A DNA stretch of 64,000 bases from Nymphalis io. Taxonomy: Eukaryota; Arthropoda; Insecta; Lepidoptera; Nymphalidae. Of this stretch, positions 47,520 to 61,154 are shown in pieces. A model generated the notes under the pieces. That model had not been told where the DNA came from and did no database searches. It worked only from the letters and a program-made list of their open reading frames with translations. How positions within the stretch are numbered: position 1 is the first letter of the stretch; the number at the start of each line of letters is the position of its first letter. Both the position numbers and the translations under genes were made by a program. The DNA lies in the NCBI RefSeq assembly GCF_905147045.1, contig NC_065903.1:6572001-6636000 (forward strand), in the 5' to 3' direction.

Positions 47520-50500
47520 TATACTATACTATCCTTAGAATTATTTTGGTACTTCAATATTGTTTAATATAGATCCAAAATCTTTCGCATAAATTTATTT
47601 GGCGGTCAATATAGGCAGAAAAATAAATATGATATAAGATCAACATAATATTGTTCTTTATTATCATATCCTTAATTATACTTGACATTTGTAATGTTTT
47701 TATACTTAACACCCGTATCTTTCGGTTTTACTCGCGTTAAAGTGCTATCTGTTGGGTCCCGATTTGTGATATTCATTTTCATAATAAACCAACATATATT
47801 GAGAACATTAGACTTATTGTTTATGCGTTAGTTATATTTGTTTACAAATATTTAATTTTTTTATCAACTTAACAGCATCACCTATTTCTAGCGTAACTAT
47901 AAGCTTTCATCTGGAAAAGTAATAAAATGTATTTATTATAAGGACACCTACACCGATGCAACCGCCCTCTTCATCCAGAAGGCCCATCCATGAGGCCTTG
48001 AAAAATCATAACATCAAAATAATTGACCCCATAGACAAAACAAATCAAAATAATTACAGTGCTTTTAATTTTACTCCCCATAAAACTTAGCGACGTGAGA
48101 ACAGCTATCTTGCATGAATGGAGTTCAAATTAGACAATAAATGAAAAGTATAATTATATAAAATAGTCAATGTAAATATATGTAAATATTCTATGATTTA
48201 TAATTTAATACAATATAGAGAATGTTTTCATAATTTTCATTTGTGGTAGATCTTGTGCAGGGCCGTCCGGGTCATGCGGTTATTTTATTCTAACACCAAA
48301 ACATTAAAAATAAAAATATTTCCTATTTAGCGTTTCATTTTCATCTTCTTCTATTGTAATTGCGATAATTAATGAAAGCCTTTTTTAATAATATAATAAA
48401 TCTTTATTTACAGATAAATATCCATAGTGTTAGTTACAAGCTTAAAAACTATGTTAGTAGATATATTAACTATTATTTAGTATGCATAAGGGGTCTAAAA
48501 CAACGAGTTGATACATGAAGTTCTCCCCAATATTTAACAATGGATTTTTGGTATTATCTAATTTTATTACGGTAATTGGGGCTAAAGGAACCTAGAGTAA
48601 GTTTTTTTGGTAAAAATACTTCCGAATTGTTTTACTGTTTGGAATATTTATTGTAACGTATGTTAAAATTTTTGTTTTAGTTTTGTATTCAATAAAATTT
48701 ACTATATATTAATTATTACAGAAACTTATAATTGTAGATGTTTTCCGATTATAATATTTAAATAATCATCGAAAACATTCCAGCATCATTAGTTTAATTA
48801 GTCACAGTACAAGGTCTTTTAGCTTTATATTTAAAGCGTCTAAAAATGATTAAAAATAAAACCGAGTTCGATAACCTTATCTTCATAAAAATGTCTATCA
48901 TTGCCTTATCACCAATTACTTTACATGAACGATCGATACGATCTCATTACCCAAAAGTAAATTGATATGCATCACAGATATCAACATCATAATATTATTT
49001 ATAACACCTTAATCTAAGAAATAAAAGTTACGCCTAATACAGGCCTAAATGTGGATTTTCTATTATTAGGTCGAGCTTCATTTTCTTAATAAGCGTCCAA
49101 TTTTTTCTTAGATATTTGTAATTTAATTTAATTAAATATTCGTTGTTAACAGTTGGAGAACTTATCGCAATAGCTAATTATTAATATTACTAAAGTCAAT
49201 TAACTTCGTAAAATAAATCATATTAAAACCATTTAATTTCAAAACGTTCTTACCTTTAATCGTTAAGCAGGATATAGAACTTTTTAGATTAAGAAGTACA
49301 GAATAGACTAAGTAATAATTTCAAAAATTTTCACAACGCTTGACAACTTGACAAATTTCAATGAAAGAACATCGTTGTTACCGGAAATTAACATTTACCA
49401 ATAAAGTAGAAAGGGAATGTCTATGACCTATCGACCGAATACATCGACCGAAACATAAAAACGATAAAATTGTTCAATCATATCATTGAAGCTTAAGGTT
49501 AAATCATGCCCCATAATAATTAACAGTTATTAAGAATAAATATAAACTATTAAGAGGTATTAAATAAGAGAAATAATTGTCTGGAATTATGTAGTCTGCT
49601 TTTAATTCAACTTAATAAAGGTTTTTAACCTTTGATTTACAGTTCTTCAAATACGTACAGAATTTATATATAAGTCCTGTTCATGTATACAATTTTCTGT
49701 TTGTTTGAGTACCTGGACAGTACATAATGGGTATATTTTTTTTCAAAAATATTATTTTATATCACTCATACAAAGTCGTAAGGCAGCTTGCAGAAAAGCA
49801 AAGAAAAGTTTAAATTAGCTAAACAGCTGTATACGTAAGGTGAGGTAGGTACATCTTAATATAATATAATAATTATGATTCAAATAAATATGACGAAAAA
49901 TAATACGAAACAAAGATATTAACCGATACAATCTAAATGCCAGAGCTTAAGATTGTCTCTGTTGTCATTTTATAAAGAATTTTTTTGTACGAAGGAATTT
50001 ATTTCAAATAATTTATCAAAACTGCCTACACCCGTCTGGACTTTTTCATGATCATATATATGACAGAAACGATCAGATTATCATAGTCAAACAAAAACAC
50101 GTGTTTTTTTAAATATTACTCTATGAACAGTCGTTGATTCTTGTCGACACGTGACTTCTTAACACATGATCCGAACAACATTTATAAAAAAAGTGTTTCA
50201 TAACGTTTAGCTTTACATTCATAACGCATATCTTTTTACTATTTCTCCCGCAAGTTTTTCCCCCGCGGAAATGTTTAATAATATAAATGCGAAAGAAATA
50301 AGGGTACAAAAAAGGACAAGGTTACCTAAAACCTGACCATAAACGTGTGAAGCCGCGGGCAGAAAATAGTTATATGATAAAAGTAAAAACTTAATAATGA
50401 ACTAATTGAAGAAAAGCCAAGTGATAGCCCATATATAGCCCTGTACAGAACAAGGGCCTGCTCTCTTGTGTTTATATAAATACCTTATTACTGCTCTTTA

Positions 50501-51545
50501 ACCAACTTTAAAAGGAAAGGTACGAGACGTATATTTTTTTATATATGTATGTTCACCAATTTCTCTGTAATGGCAATTGTTTTCCAGGTAGATCCAGAGA
50601 TGGTCCATATATTTTTCGTTGAAGGCATTTTTAAAAAATCTGAAAAGAACTTATAATATTAAATAAATAAAAATCAGTATTAGACTCTCGTCAATGTTTG
50701 CGTTGCACAGATTGTATTTTATTTTTTTATATGGTATTTTTACTGCACTATATTTACTTCAGTATTATCTTAATTTAAGTATAATTTTTTTTCCAGTAGT
50801 CACTAGATAGGTAACTGCTGCTTGAATTACATTTTATTTTAGACATTTGAACAATTATTTTCTTTGACGGAAAACCAAAAAAGTGAAAAAGGGCATAATA
50901 TTTAAAAACGTCATTGTAATAAAATGGCTAGCAAACTAGTGTTAGAAGTATTTTTGAACTAATAACCCCATGGGTAACACGGGATGAATGCCCACACCTC
51001 GTACCTACTTAATAGGATAACTTTGTTTTACATTATACTATTAAACTTTTCCCATCATAAATAGTCTGTTAGTGTAAATTGCTATCTAAACGATATATGT
51101 GCCCCAACGGAATTCTCATCGGACGTATTTCCGTATTCGAACTTTTAACCCTTATAATTTCGATACGCTAGTGTCAAATCGAAATCTATTGGTGCGCATT
51201 GAAGTTAGACCGACTCGCAGGCCGTGATGGCAAATGACATGACGCTTTTTTATGCCGTCTTGCCCTTTCTCTACTCCCTCGTGTGCGAGGCACGTGCTAC
51301 GAGCACGAGATTTAATTTCTTTGCCGTATATTATATTATAAAAATTAAAAGAAAGATATATATTTTTAATTTAAATAACTATCAATTTCGATGTTTCACA
51401 TCTCTCGGGCCTCCCATGATGGCCACATTTTTTTTGTAAATTAAAGAATTATTTAGAATTATAGTGTCACGTACACGTTTCACATAAAGTCGTGGACATT
51501 CCACAACTTAATGAAAACTATTATTTATAATGTTAGCGCAGATAT
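47520..51545. other. Gene-free AT-rich DNA
   Basis: No supported gene. At about 48240-48275 a scrap of SINE A ('gtggtagatcttgtgcaggg') remains. At 51195-51310 a GC-richer block with 'caggccgtgatggcaaatgaca' and CACGTG precedes a short frame; it is not convincing as a gene. Confidence 0.45.
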
Positions 51546-51550
51546 TTTTT

Positions 51551-51705
51551 GACTGCCTCGTTGGTCTAGTGGCTAGATATAAGGCCGCTGACCCCGAGGT
51601 CCTGGATTAAATTCCCAGGTCGAGCCAATAAATTAATTAATTGGGTTTTTCTATCAGAAAATTCTCAGTAGCAGCCCGAGGTCTGGAAATTGGAAGTGTG
51701 TACAC
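51551..51705 (+). repeat. SINE family B, 5' half
   Basis: tRNA-like head 'gcctcgttggtctagtggct' with 'cctggattaaattcccaggt', then the start of the body ('gggtttttctatcagaaaat'); truncated before the 3' half. Confidence 0.82.
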
Positions 51706-52892
51706 TCCCTGAAAATTTAAATGAAATATTTTTTATTTGTCATGCTTTGAGCTAACAATACTAGGTATATTTGAAACAACTTTTTTATTTTGAAGTTACA
51801 ATATGTGTTTACATTGATTATCAATATAATGCTAAGTCAAACACAACTGAGGTTTGTATAAGTTTTGAGCATAAACTATAAACAAGTTAAAGACCTCAAC
51901 CCGACAGAGCTTTAGACAAGATTCTGCCTTTCAGCCGCGAGCTATTGACTCAGAAACCCATAATAATAATAAATAAATTTGATTTGGTGGCTTGGAGATC
52001 TCCGACTTATAGAAGATATTAAATTATATTCACAGTGAAAAATAATCAAAGATTGAACCTTAGTTGAACTCTTGTCCTACTTACATATCGACACCAGAAC
52101 CATCGATATTGGTTTTTAAAAGACTCGCTTAAAATTCAATGGAATATTTAATGTAAGCGATTTTAGTAATATAAATCAAATATTATTGATTAATTTAAAT
52201 ATTATACATTAATTATTATTGGAATTTTAGGTTAATTGACAATTATAAATCTTCATAAGCAGTTGTGGCTTATCCGACAACTCAATATAAAATATACATG
52301 GCTTATCGTTAGCGTTATTTTCATTAATACATAATGCTTACAATTAAAATTATGAAGATCCATATTGGTGTAGTATTTATAAATTTTATAATATCGTCTT
52401 AAAATTAATACGATACAATATAATACAATACGATATGACACGATACAATAAGTATCTATACCCTATTCCAATCGGAGTAGGAATAAAGGTAAACAAACTT
52501 TAGATTTACAAATTTGCATGCGATTTTCTAATTGTTCTACTGTATTATGCGCTAAAAACAATTCTTGATTAATTTACCTTTATTTATAATACAAGACTAT
52601 TCCACTTATCTAGGAAGTTCCGATTACAATTTCGCAGACATTTAGAAAGCCATTTTTTCGCGAATCCATAGTAATATAATAGATTATTCAAGATCTCGAC
52701 CAATGATATCGCGTCAATTGATATCGGTGACCAATGATATCGGTGTCAAAGTTGTTTATTTGGGTTGATTCCTGTTGTGGTTGGAATAGACTATAATTAA
52801 TGTTTACTTATACGTAGCTTAGTTTATTAAAATCACTTATAGTTAGAATAAAATAAGCTATGTATTAATAAATAACAGTAAAACAGTAACAG

Positions 52893-53190
52893 TAACAGCC
52901 TGTGAATGTTCCAATGCTGGGCTAAGTCCTCCTCTCCCTTTTTGAGAAGAAGATTTAAAGCTACCAGGCTGCTCCAATGCGGGTTGGTGGAATAAACATG
53001 TGAGAGAATTTCAGTGAAATTAGACACACGCAGGTTTCCTCACGATGTTTTCCTTCACCGTCAAGCACGACATGAATTATAACCACAAATTAAGCACATG
53101 AAAATTTAGTGGTGCTTGCACGGGTTTGAACCCACGATCATCGATTAAGATTCACACCTTCTTACCACCGGGCCATCTTGGCTTCGACAA
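52893..53190 (-). repeat. tRNA-derived SINE, family C, best copy
   Basis: On - it starts with a tRNA-like head ('agccaagatggcccggtggt', 'gggttcaaacccgtgcaagc' style B-box), then 'ttttcatgtgcttaatttg' and 'aaaacatcgtgaggaaacct', ending 'ggaacattcacaggctgtt'. This is a well-known lepidopteran SINE type. Other copies are at 21782, 25421, 28330 and 46505. Confidence 0.88.
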
Positions 53191-53199
53191 AAAAAAAAT

Positions 53200-54740
53200 C
53201 GGCTTTTATAATTAATTAAAGAAAAACCAGTCAGGTAGTTTCTTTTCACTGTCGCCATTCATTTGCCTCTATTTGTCAGAAATTCTTTTTTTTTGTGTTT
53301 TGTAGCTATTGACTGTATTTAAATTCATATAAAACTTGAAAAGCAGAGTTTTATTTAGAAATATTAATTTTAGCTCTTGCTCTTGGTGGTTCGCATGTTA
53401 CGTTTTTAGTGTAGATTAATTTGGTACATCTATAAAATAGTATTTATGAATCAACTTCAAAACTAATATTTCTTTGGGTCTTTGTGATACAGCCCTAAGA
53501 AATAATAAATAGCATTAAAGGTAAAAAACAGTATTACCTGTAAGCCTAAGTTAGAATAATGTAAGCAACCCCTGCGTTGTTTAATCCTGAGGCCATTATG
53601 TTGTATCTTTGTTACATTTTAAATAAAGCAAAAAAAATGTGTTTGCTCACAAACGTATCCAATACTATACTACCGGTTGGCTATTCTCTCAATCAGAAGG
53701 ACACCATTACCACTACTCTGCCATTTGTAAACTAATTGCAATGAGAAAATTATATCTCTTGGGAGTGGAATAAGGGTGAAACTTGTTATAAGTCCCGGGG
53801 TAAGGGGACCCGTCACTTGGTATGCACACAAATACATATACATATACATACCCACATTTAGTAAATAAATTATGCATGTTTATTTATTTTGGTCGTTATG
53901 GTGCTCGAAGAAACTATTTATCAACTCTGCCTTTATCATCACGCGCAATTGCGCTATTGCATGTGAATAAACACTTTCTTTTTATTCATATTTTATGTGT
54001 AATTGTGGTTTAAATTTATTTTCAGAACTTAGATTATTTTTGTTTTTTCTTTTTAAATCAGTGTTTCAAAATTTTGCTCTTTGCAAATTGAATTAAATAA
54101 TTATATATATTTTTTAAATAAATATTACTTTTAGACAGGGGACTACCTATGTAAACTGAAAAATATCCATCATTAATAGTGGAAAATTAGAAGGTCGTTA
54201 GTTGTTCCCCTAAACACTAAAATCTCTGTTACATTATCAGAAAGAGTATTCCAAATAAAACTCGTAAAGTAAATTTTAATTATATTTTGTTAATTATAAA
54301 AACACATGAAAATAATCGAAGTTATAAGTTTTTTAAAACTTATTACAATTTAATAAATAAGGCTTACATACATATATTATAACAAATTATTATTTAATAT
54401 AATGAATTGACTAAATAAATAATAAAATCATAACTTAAGCCTAAATTAAACTAACAAAAAGCTATATAAATTAGGTCAATATTAATTTTATAAGTCATTC
54501 AGAAATTGTCAAACCATGACAGTTCATAGTTTCAGAAAGCATAGATTATATAGCATGTTTTTTATGTTGACGGATTATAAAACAGCAAAAAAAATATTAA
54601 GCATGTATGCTTACTGTCGAATAGACATTTTTACAAACTTAACTTATGTAGAAGAAAATAAATGTTGACACCAACATATAAAAATATCCGACTATTAATT
54701 GTAACAATTACGTATACATGCCGCAATCATAATGTTTTAC
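53200..54740. other. Intergenic before the hydrolase gene
   Basis: AT-rich. A GC-richer piece at about 53665-53825 ('cccggggtaaggggacccg') is unexplained. The 3' untranslated region of the - strand hydrolase gene must lie just below 54745. Confidence 0.45.
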
Positions 54741-54744
54741 ATTA

Positions 54745-57700
54745 TTATTTATATGAAACTGTTCCTCTGGGCTCGAAGAAATAGCATTGGTGGTAAGCAC
54801 TGCCGAGGACACCCGTAAAGCGTGGTTCGTAATTATAAATTATGTAACGATTTTCTTCCGTTGCGCTGGCGAAGGAATGTCGACTCTTTCTACATTCCTG
54901 GACGAAAAAGTCCATAAAATAACGGTTGGCCTTCACAGCCTCAAACGAATGCGGATAATTCTTCGATCTTTTCCATTCAAACGCACTCTTCTCCGGGTGG
55001 AACTGCACCCCGTAAAATGGATATCTATAAGACAATTTCATTGTTAACTTCTATTAAAAGCCTATTATAGCCGTGGAATGGGAAACGGTTATCTTGGAAC
55101 ATAGACCAGCGGTACTCAACCTGCGGCCCGCCGAGCTTTTGTGATTGGCCCACTTAATATTGTTTTATTATAAACTATTCTACATTTATAAGGGTTTTAT
55201 TAACACCGTTCGATAAATCTTTTCATAGTTCTTTCTCATTCTAACAATCCCGAAACCTAAGAAATCATTAGTTAAATACTTTATTTGCGGCCCGCGATAC
55301 CATGATTAACACGTGTTTGTGGACCCTATAAAGAAGGTAGAGTATCGCTGGCATAGACAATTGCTTTGATAGATAAAAAGGACTTTTTATAATACTTCGC
55401 CAACCTCGGGATTTCTGATGTTATGTCCCTCTCACACATTTCAGCTCAGTGTTAGAATAACTAACGACTGGGTGAAACTCACCCATGCTTCAAAAGTTAG
55501 CAGTGTGTACACTCTCGTGCCTCGGAAAGCACGTAAAGCCGTTGGTCCTGTGCCTGAACTCTTTCCGGTCGTGTTGGATTGCCGTCCCATCGGATTATAA
55601 GAGTAAGCGAATAAAGAATGCACCTGTGTTTACGCACACACTTGTCCACTATAATATGTCCTTCGTAGTTGGCTAATCTCTCTTGAAATTGGCCACCGTG
55701 GCTGAAATCTGTTAGGATTTTTTTTTATAAAATAGGTAGGCGGGACTAGCATGTGAGCCACCTGATGGTAAATGTTCACCATAGGAGGACATTATTAATA
55801 ATATATGATCATAATATAAATTATATTATATAATATAATCATACCTCCTATGTTCAATGCTTGCGATGAACTCGACATTGTATTCGTCGTTGCTGTGAGC
55901 AGTCACCCGCCAATCATCGGTGAGGTTGTGAGATTTTAAATTCTAAGGAATAAAATAACATAAATTTACACGTAGCAGTCTAGTTGTTGCAGAAATCACA
56001 AAGGTCTACTACAGGTCTATTACAAAGGTCTCGGGTTGTACTATTAACAACTCGACGCTACACTCGAATTCACAGACGTGAGCTGTATGACAAATATTGA
56101 TATTTATAAAACTACCTGATGCTTTTCGCTGTGTCAAGATAAATTTAACAAAACTTATTAAATAGTATTGACGGATGATTTCATTCAGAGAGCATGTCAT
56201 CCACTCTCCTCTAATTCCTTGGCTCACCGAGATCAGTTAAAGATAAACATTATCACATCTCTTAAACTAACTTCATCAACTATGCAAAACTGATGAGCGT
56301 TCACAGTAACATCTTTGGTTTTCAATATATTAATTATATCACGTGGAGTTTCCTTGAACATTTTGCTACTCCGGTAATCTGTAAAAAAAAACACATATTA
56401 CAAAAATGTTTTAATATGTATTGTTTGCATAATACATTGTTAATATATAATTATTACATCGGGCGTGTTAACAATATGGGGAATGATTACGATTCTACAT
56501 TGCACATTTGTGTGAGAAAAAAATATCCAATAAATCCTGCATGTTGATTTTTTTTTATTCAATACGAAGGCGGACGAGTATATAGGCCACCTGATGGTAA
56601 GTGGCCACCAACGCCCATAGACATTGGCATTATAAGAAATGTTAACCATCGCTCACATCACCAATGCGCCACCAACCTTGGGAATTAAGATGTTATGTCC
56701 CTTATGCAATAATACGTGTATGCCAGAAAATTTCACGCAATTACCAACAAGTAGTGTCAACTTAATATTCGTCCAAATCGTTGAAGTTGAAACTTCGGAT
56801 AAACGCTGAAGACATATATAGTATGCATAAATGTGTTAATTTTATTTAAATATATATAAAATTATAATATATGTGATCTTACGATTAAGGTACATTACAT
56901 TCTAGCAGGTAGCAATCAAATCAGATAACTACGATTGATTAATTGAAGTATTAAGTAATTAGATAGGTATATTATTACTGATTAGTGAATCTGACCTTTC
57001 AATTTAGAAAAAAAAACTTACCTCGTGTAAAATTGAGTGGGAGATTATTATACGAGTAACATCTTATTCTATTTTCGATTTTATCGCGTCCTGAAGCTAA
57101 AATAATAAGCAGCTCGAAGCCAAGACATGTTCCAAATATTGGAAAATAATCTCCAGCGTCGTTCAATTCTTTTGCGATATCGTATATATGCTGACCAGCA
57201 TCAGCGAAGCCGTTTGACTGGTTGAAGAACGTTGCGCCACCCGGCAAAAATACCCTGTAAATAAAAAGTGCAATAATAAAAAAACTGGTGTGTCAGGTTA
57301 GAGGGACGTCATTTGACGCTCTTAATCTCATGCTTACTCGTCTGACGTTCAAAGTCTCAGTTAGCCCCTACCGTGTACCAAGCGCTATGATTTTTTTCAC
57401 ATCAATAATAATTAGTCAATCTTAATAGTTTTGAAGCGAATTGAAGCAAATGAATGAACGTTTCATTCAATATCTACATACAAATATAATAAATATCACG
57501 ATACGAAGACACATAAAATAACGTATTGAGTCGGGGAAAAAAATATAAAGTTAAAGGCTGTAAAATAACTCTTAAATATATTTGTTAATATAATAATTTT
57601 TCACTATATAAGTTCTACAAACTACTTAGTATGATTAAAAGTACTTACTAATCGTAAATAAATAAAACAATTAAACATTTTTTTAATAATCTATTATATC

Positions 57701-59630
57701 ATGAATATCAATCAAATATTATAAATATTAGATTAATAAAAACTTGGAATAACAACTCGTGATAAGGCGATAATAAAATAATTATAAGGTTGACTTCACA
57801 AGTCAAGATTAAAGGTCCTACGACAAACACAAAATGGAGGCACTAAATTTTTTTTTTACTGAACAAAAAAAAATATTCTAAATTTCGATGTCATCACATT
57901 TGCCGGGTGTCGCGTGACGAAAACTTTTTAAAAAAAAAAAAATATTTATATTTCTGTACATATGTATACGTCACCCTACATATATATCTTACTCACACCA
58001 ATACCTAACTTACGTAATCAAGAACTTGTTAATAAAAGCCTGTAATAGGTACATATCCATTCTTTTTCATCGGTTCACCTTGGTCACGTCCACGACAATT
58101 ATTATTATCAGGCAAATTTCGCCAAATATATAACTATATTAAGTCCCAACTACCACGATGTTAAATTTTATTATGATCGGCTCAGTATTTTTATTCGTGA
58201 TGAGGTAACAAACAGACAATAATTTTCGAATTTATAATAAAAATAAAAATAAAATTGTAAGAAAAAGTGATTTATATAGAATTAAGAAAATTACCCATTT
58301 ATCTTATTTATAAGTTCTTCATAGTAGCGACGGTCTTTGCCAATCCTGAAATTAAAAGTGATTATAAAATATATCAGTTGCTTATTAAAAAAAAACAGTG
58401 TTCATTGTTTACAGGGTATAATCCTGAACAGTCATTATTATATATTTACATTTGCTTAGTACAACAATGCTATTCTGTAAAAACTCACTTCATTAATCAC
58501 CCGTGATATGTTGATGGTGATATATTAAGTACTATTTTGATGTCTTGAAATGTTATAATTATTATTATCAATGTCGCATATCACTTTGTCACATTTCTTA
58601 ACCGTTTTCTTACAGAATAGCCCTACTGATTTATATTGGAATTGTCATATAAAAAAAAACTGAAAATATGATAAAACAAGTCTCACTAATCTGGCACACG
58701 ATTGTCCGGACAATCCGAACATGTGGTTAATCAAACGGATTAAAAAAATACAAATCAAATTTAATTTGGTATTTCGAAAGCTTTTTGTTTATATAAGCCT
58801 ATCACAATTTGTAGATCAAATAATTAAAGAAACATATACATATATTGTCGTATAATTAGAGAAACGCAAAGCAGTTAACTATGTTTCTCACAAATATTAA
58901 TAACTAGTTACGAACCGCGGATTCGCCCGCATGACGGGAGAGGTATAGGTATTAAAACGTAGTATATGCCCTTCCTTGTGGTTCAAGCTTGCTTAAATCT
59001 TTCATCAAAATTGGTTCCATGCCTTGTCGTCACTTAGATGTCAAAGCGTAACAGGCAAACAGGCAGACAGAGTAGCTTTCGCATTTATAAGTATAAATAA
59101 AATTGAAAAGTTTGTTTGTTTGTTGGTGTTCAAACGTTCCGTTTTGAAAAAAAATATTTGCTTCCGCCAACAGCTTCACCCGTACATGGATAAATGTAAT
59201 GATTGGTTTAATGGTTAAGAGGTGAAAGCGTGACAAACAAACAAAGTAACTTTCGCATTTATAATATTAATCCTTAAAATTGTATGATTTATGTTATGTA
59301 TTTAAAACTTTGTAACGGGGTCAGGTCTTACATACTCCAGATTAGCGAGACTAGGTTTTGTACTTACATAAACATATAAATAATATGCACTTACAAGATT
59401 GGCACAACTCTTGCACCCGCTGATTCAATATCCTTAACATAAGAAGCTGCTATGTAGCTTGTATAATTTTCCTCGGGATATTTCGAGTGCAAATAAATAG
59501 ATTGTTCTTGGGACAATACACCAATAATCGGTCGATCATTAAGCACATTGCTTTGCACATTAAAGGTGCGGCTAGCACCTTTGCAAAAATATAAGAAATA
59601 CGCTGCGATTATGATTAAAACCCCTTTCAT
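54745..59630 (-). CDS. GGH: Gamma-glutamyl hydrolase (folate/antifolate polyglutamate hydrolase)
   Basis: Six exons on -: 59630-59395, 58345-58295, 57254-57022, 56378-56272, 55942-55845, 55024-54745. All junctions are GT/AG and the phases agree, giving 334 residues (human enzyme 318). The enzyme removes gamma-linked glutamates from folylpolyglutamates, in lysosomes or after secretion. Residues 1-18 form a signal peptide (MKGVLIIIAAYFLYFCKG); I choose this second in-frame ATG over one nine codons upstream. Class-I glutamine-amidotransferase fold landmarks: PIIGVLSQE near the N-terminus, FLPGG, catalytic Cys about 139 in FGTCLGFELL, NAHQF (family His), and catalytic His about 251 with Glu 253 in YGVQFHPEK. 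All key residues are present, so likely active. The exon 4 donor is GTTAGT. Introns carry SINE and hAT insertions. Confidence 0.95.
55107..55350. mobile_element. Small hAT-type non-autonomous element in hydrolase intron 5
   Basis: Ends cagcggtactcaacct (55107) and, inverted, cagcgatactctacct (from 55350). It is flanked by 8-base words acatagac and gcatagac (7 of 8 identical), the hAT duplication size. 244 bp, no coding frame. Confidence 0.85.
55500..55800 (+). repeat. SINE family B 3' half with a SINE A head inserted
   Basis: From about 55505 the sequence follows the body of family B ('ctcggaaagcacgtaaagcc') up to 'gaaatctgttagga'. At 55712-55785 a 5' piece of family A interrupts ('aaaataggtaggcgggacta' to 'ttcacc'). 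The family B tail then resumes ('aggacattatta'). Lies in hydrolase intron 5. Confidence 0.78.
56546..56710 (+). repeat. SINE family A in hydrolase intron 3
   Basis: Starts after a T-run, 'caatacgaaggcggacgagt', through 'ccaccaaccttgggaattaa' to 'tatgtcccttatgcaa', lacking the last third of the family. Confidence 0.85.
58905..59275 (+). repeat. LINE (RTE-type) 3' tails in hydrolase intron 1
   Basis: Two related stretches each end 'ctttcgcatttataa': one to about 59095 ('gtcaaagcgtaacaggcaaa') and one to about 59270 ('gaaagcgtgacaaacaaaca'). These are worn 3' ends of a common LINE-derived repeat; there is no coding content. Confidence 0.55.
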
Positions 59631-59639
59631 GGTTATCAA

Positions 59640-61150
59640 TTGAAACCAAAAATTCAATGATACACAGTCATCTACGAAATTTATACAAATTATTATCTTA
59701 ACTTATCAGCTGTACAACTATGAGTTATCGAAATACATTATTGTCATGTGGTTTTTTTTAATATCTACCGACACTATTTCTGGTCAGTTCAGTTTACACA
59801 ATTTAAGATACAAATTAAATAACACTAACCATAACAACTCATTTACAAAACAATAAACATATTGCGAAGTAGTGTACTATTTTAGCGTTGCTCGTGTTCA
59901 TCAGTATTCAGCCGTTTCAGTGGCTACTGGCTAAAAATAAAATTATGTGACGTCGGATAGTCGAATGTTGCATAATTTAATGAGTATTCAATATTAATCA
60001 AACTAAGTGCATATGATGAATTTACCAATTGGATAAAAAACTATTTTATTAATTAATTGATATTTATTTTTGCTGCGAGAAGTAATAATTAATGTATGCA
60101 TACACTCAGACTATAAGTCTTTAGTCTTTCGTTTTATAATATGAGACCATAAAAAGCTTTTATTGAAAATAAATTATTTTGACATACCTTAATTATTTTG
60201 TTTAAGTCCTAAAATTAAATGAATTTATTACTGCAATGTTTTAACAACAGTTAGATGTTTTTTTTCTATATAATAGGTTACAAATTAAAAGGATAATGGT
60301 ACAAAACATATAAGTTAAATCCTAAAGTATACAAATGCCATATTTTATCAATAATATTGAATAGTATGAAGTGCGCATGCGTATTTACTTTTCAGCAAAT
60401 AAAGCATAATGTATACATAGTACGTATTTTATCATTTTTCATCATTATCTATTTCGAAAAAACGGAAATGATAAATAATGTCCTTAATTTTTTATTGATG
60501 TTAAATATATTTTAAAAGTAATTACTCCACTTTTTTAAGCGGGCAATATTTTATAGTGCGTTATTGAGGAATTTTCTTATTACAGGGCTACTATTTGTAG
60601 AATTGATAAATTCAATATTCATATAATATTAACATATGTATATAAACATATGATATTATATGTTTATTATTTATTTCTGTAGGATTAGAAATGAGAAAAT
60701 TTTGTTTAGAATAAAAATGCTTTTAAATAAAAACGTAAAACATATAAATCATAATAAAATAAACATATACAAAGAAACTTGAAATTAATGACAAGCTTGT
60801 TACCAATTACATAATTAAAGATTATTTTGTCTATAAGCTTTTGAAGTTATCAAGCCTTTAAATTATCTATATATTTGACAAATTTACAAAGGGTAACCCT
60901 GTAGATTTCTAGTCAAAAAAGAAAAATGCCGCTGCAAAAAAGAAACGTAATGATAAAGGTATTTTGATAATAATTGTTCTTGTTACATCTGTTCCTACAG
61001 ATGTTTGAAAAAAGTGCCAATTATTAAAATAATCAATCGAAATTGTATAAAAACAAAGGAAGTTAAAAAATACCTTCGTGTTCTAGGTTGGTTTCCTGCG
61101 TTGACAAGGGAATTCGTGTAATTTATGTTATAGTTCCAAGCTTATACTAA
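59640..61150. other. Divergent intergenic region between GGH and CSN1
   Basis: About 1.5 kb between the two start codons. It must hold both promoters. I see no TATA box at a convincing distance from either ATG, which is usual for housekeeping genes. No repeat is recognised. Confidence 0.55.
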
Positions 61151-61154
61151 TAAA

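Noticed and set aside
51224..51439. Small secreted protein with apparent signal peptide
   Set aside because: The frame turns into AT-driven Lys/Ile/Asn/Phe sequence, lacks a promoter and has no homology I recognise; the GC-rich start may be a repeat.
55418..55676. Open frames within hydrolase intron 5
   Set aside because: They are derived from SINE family B body sequence.
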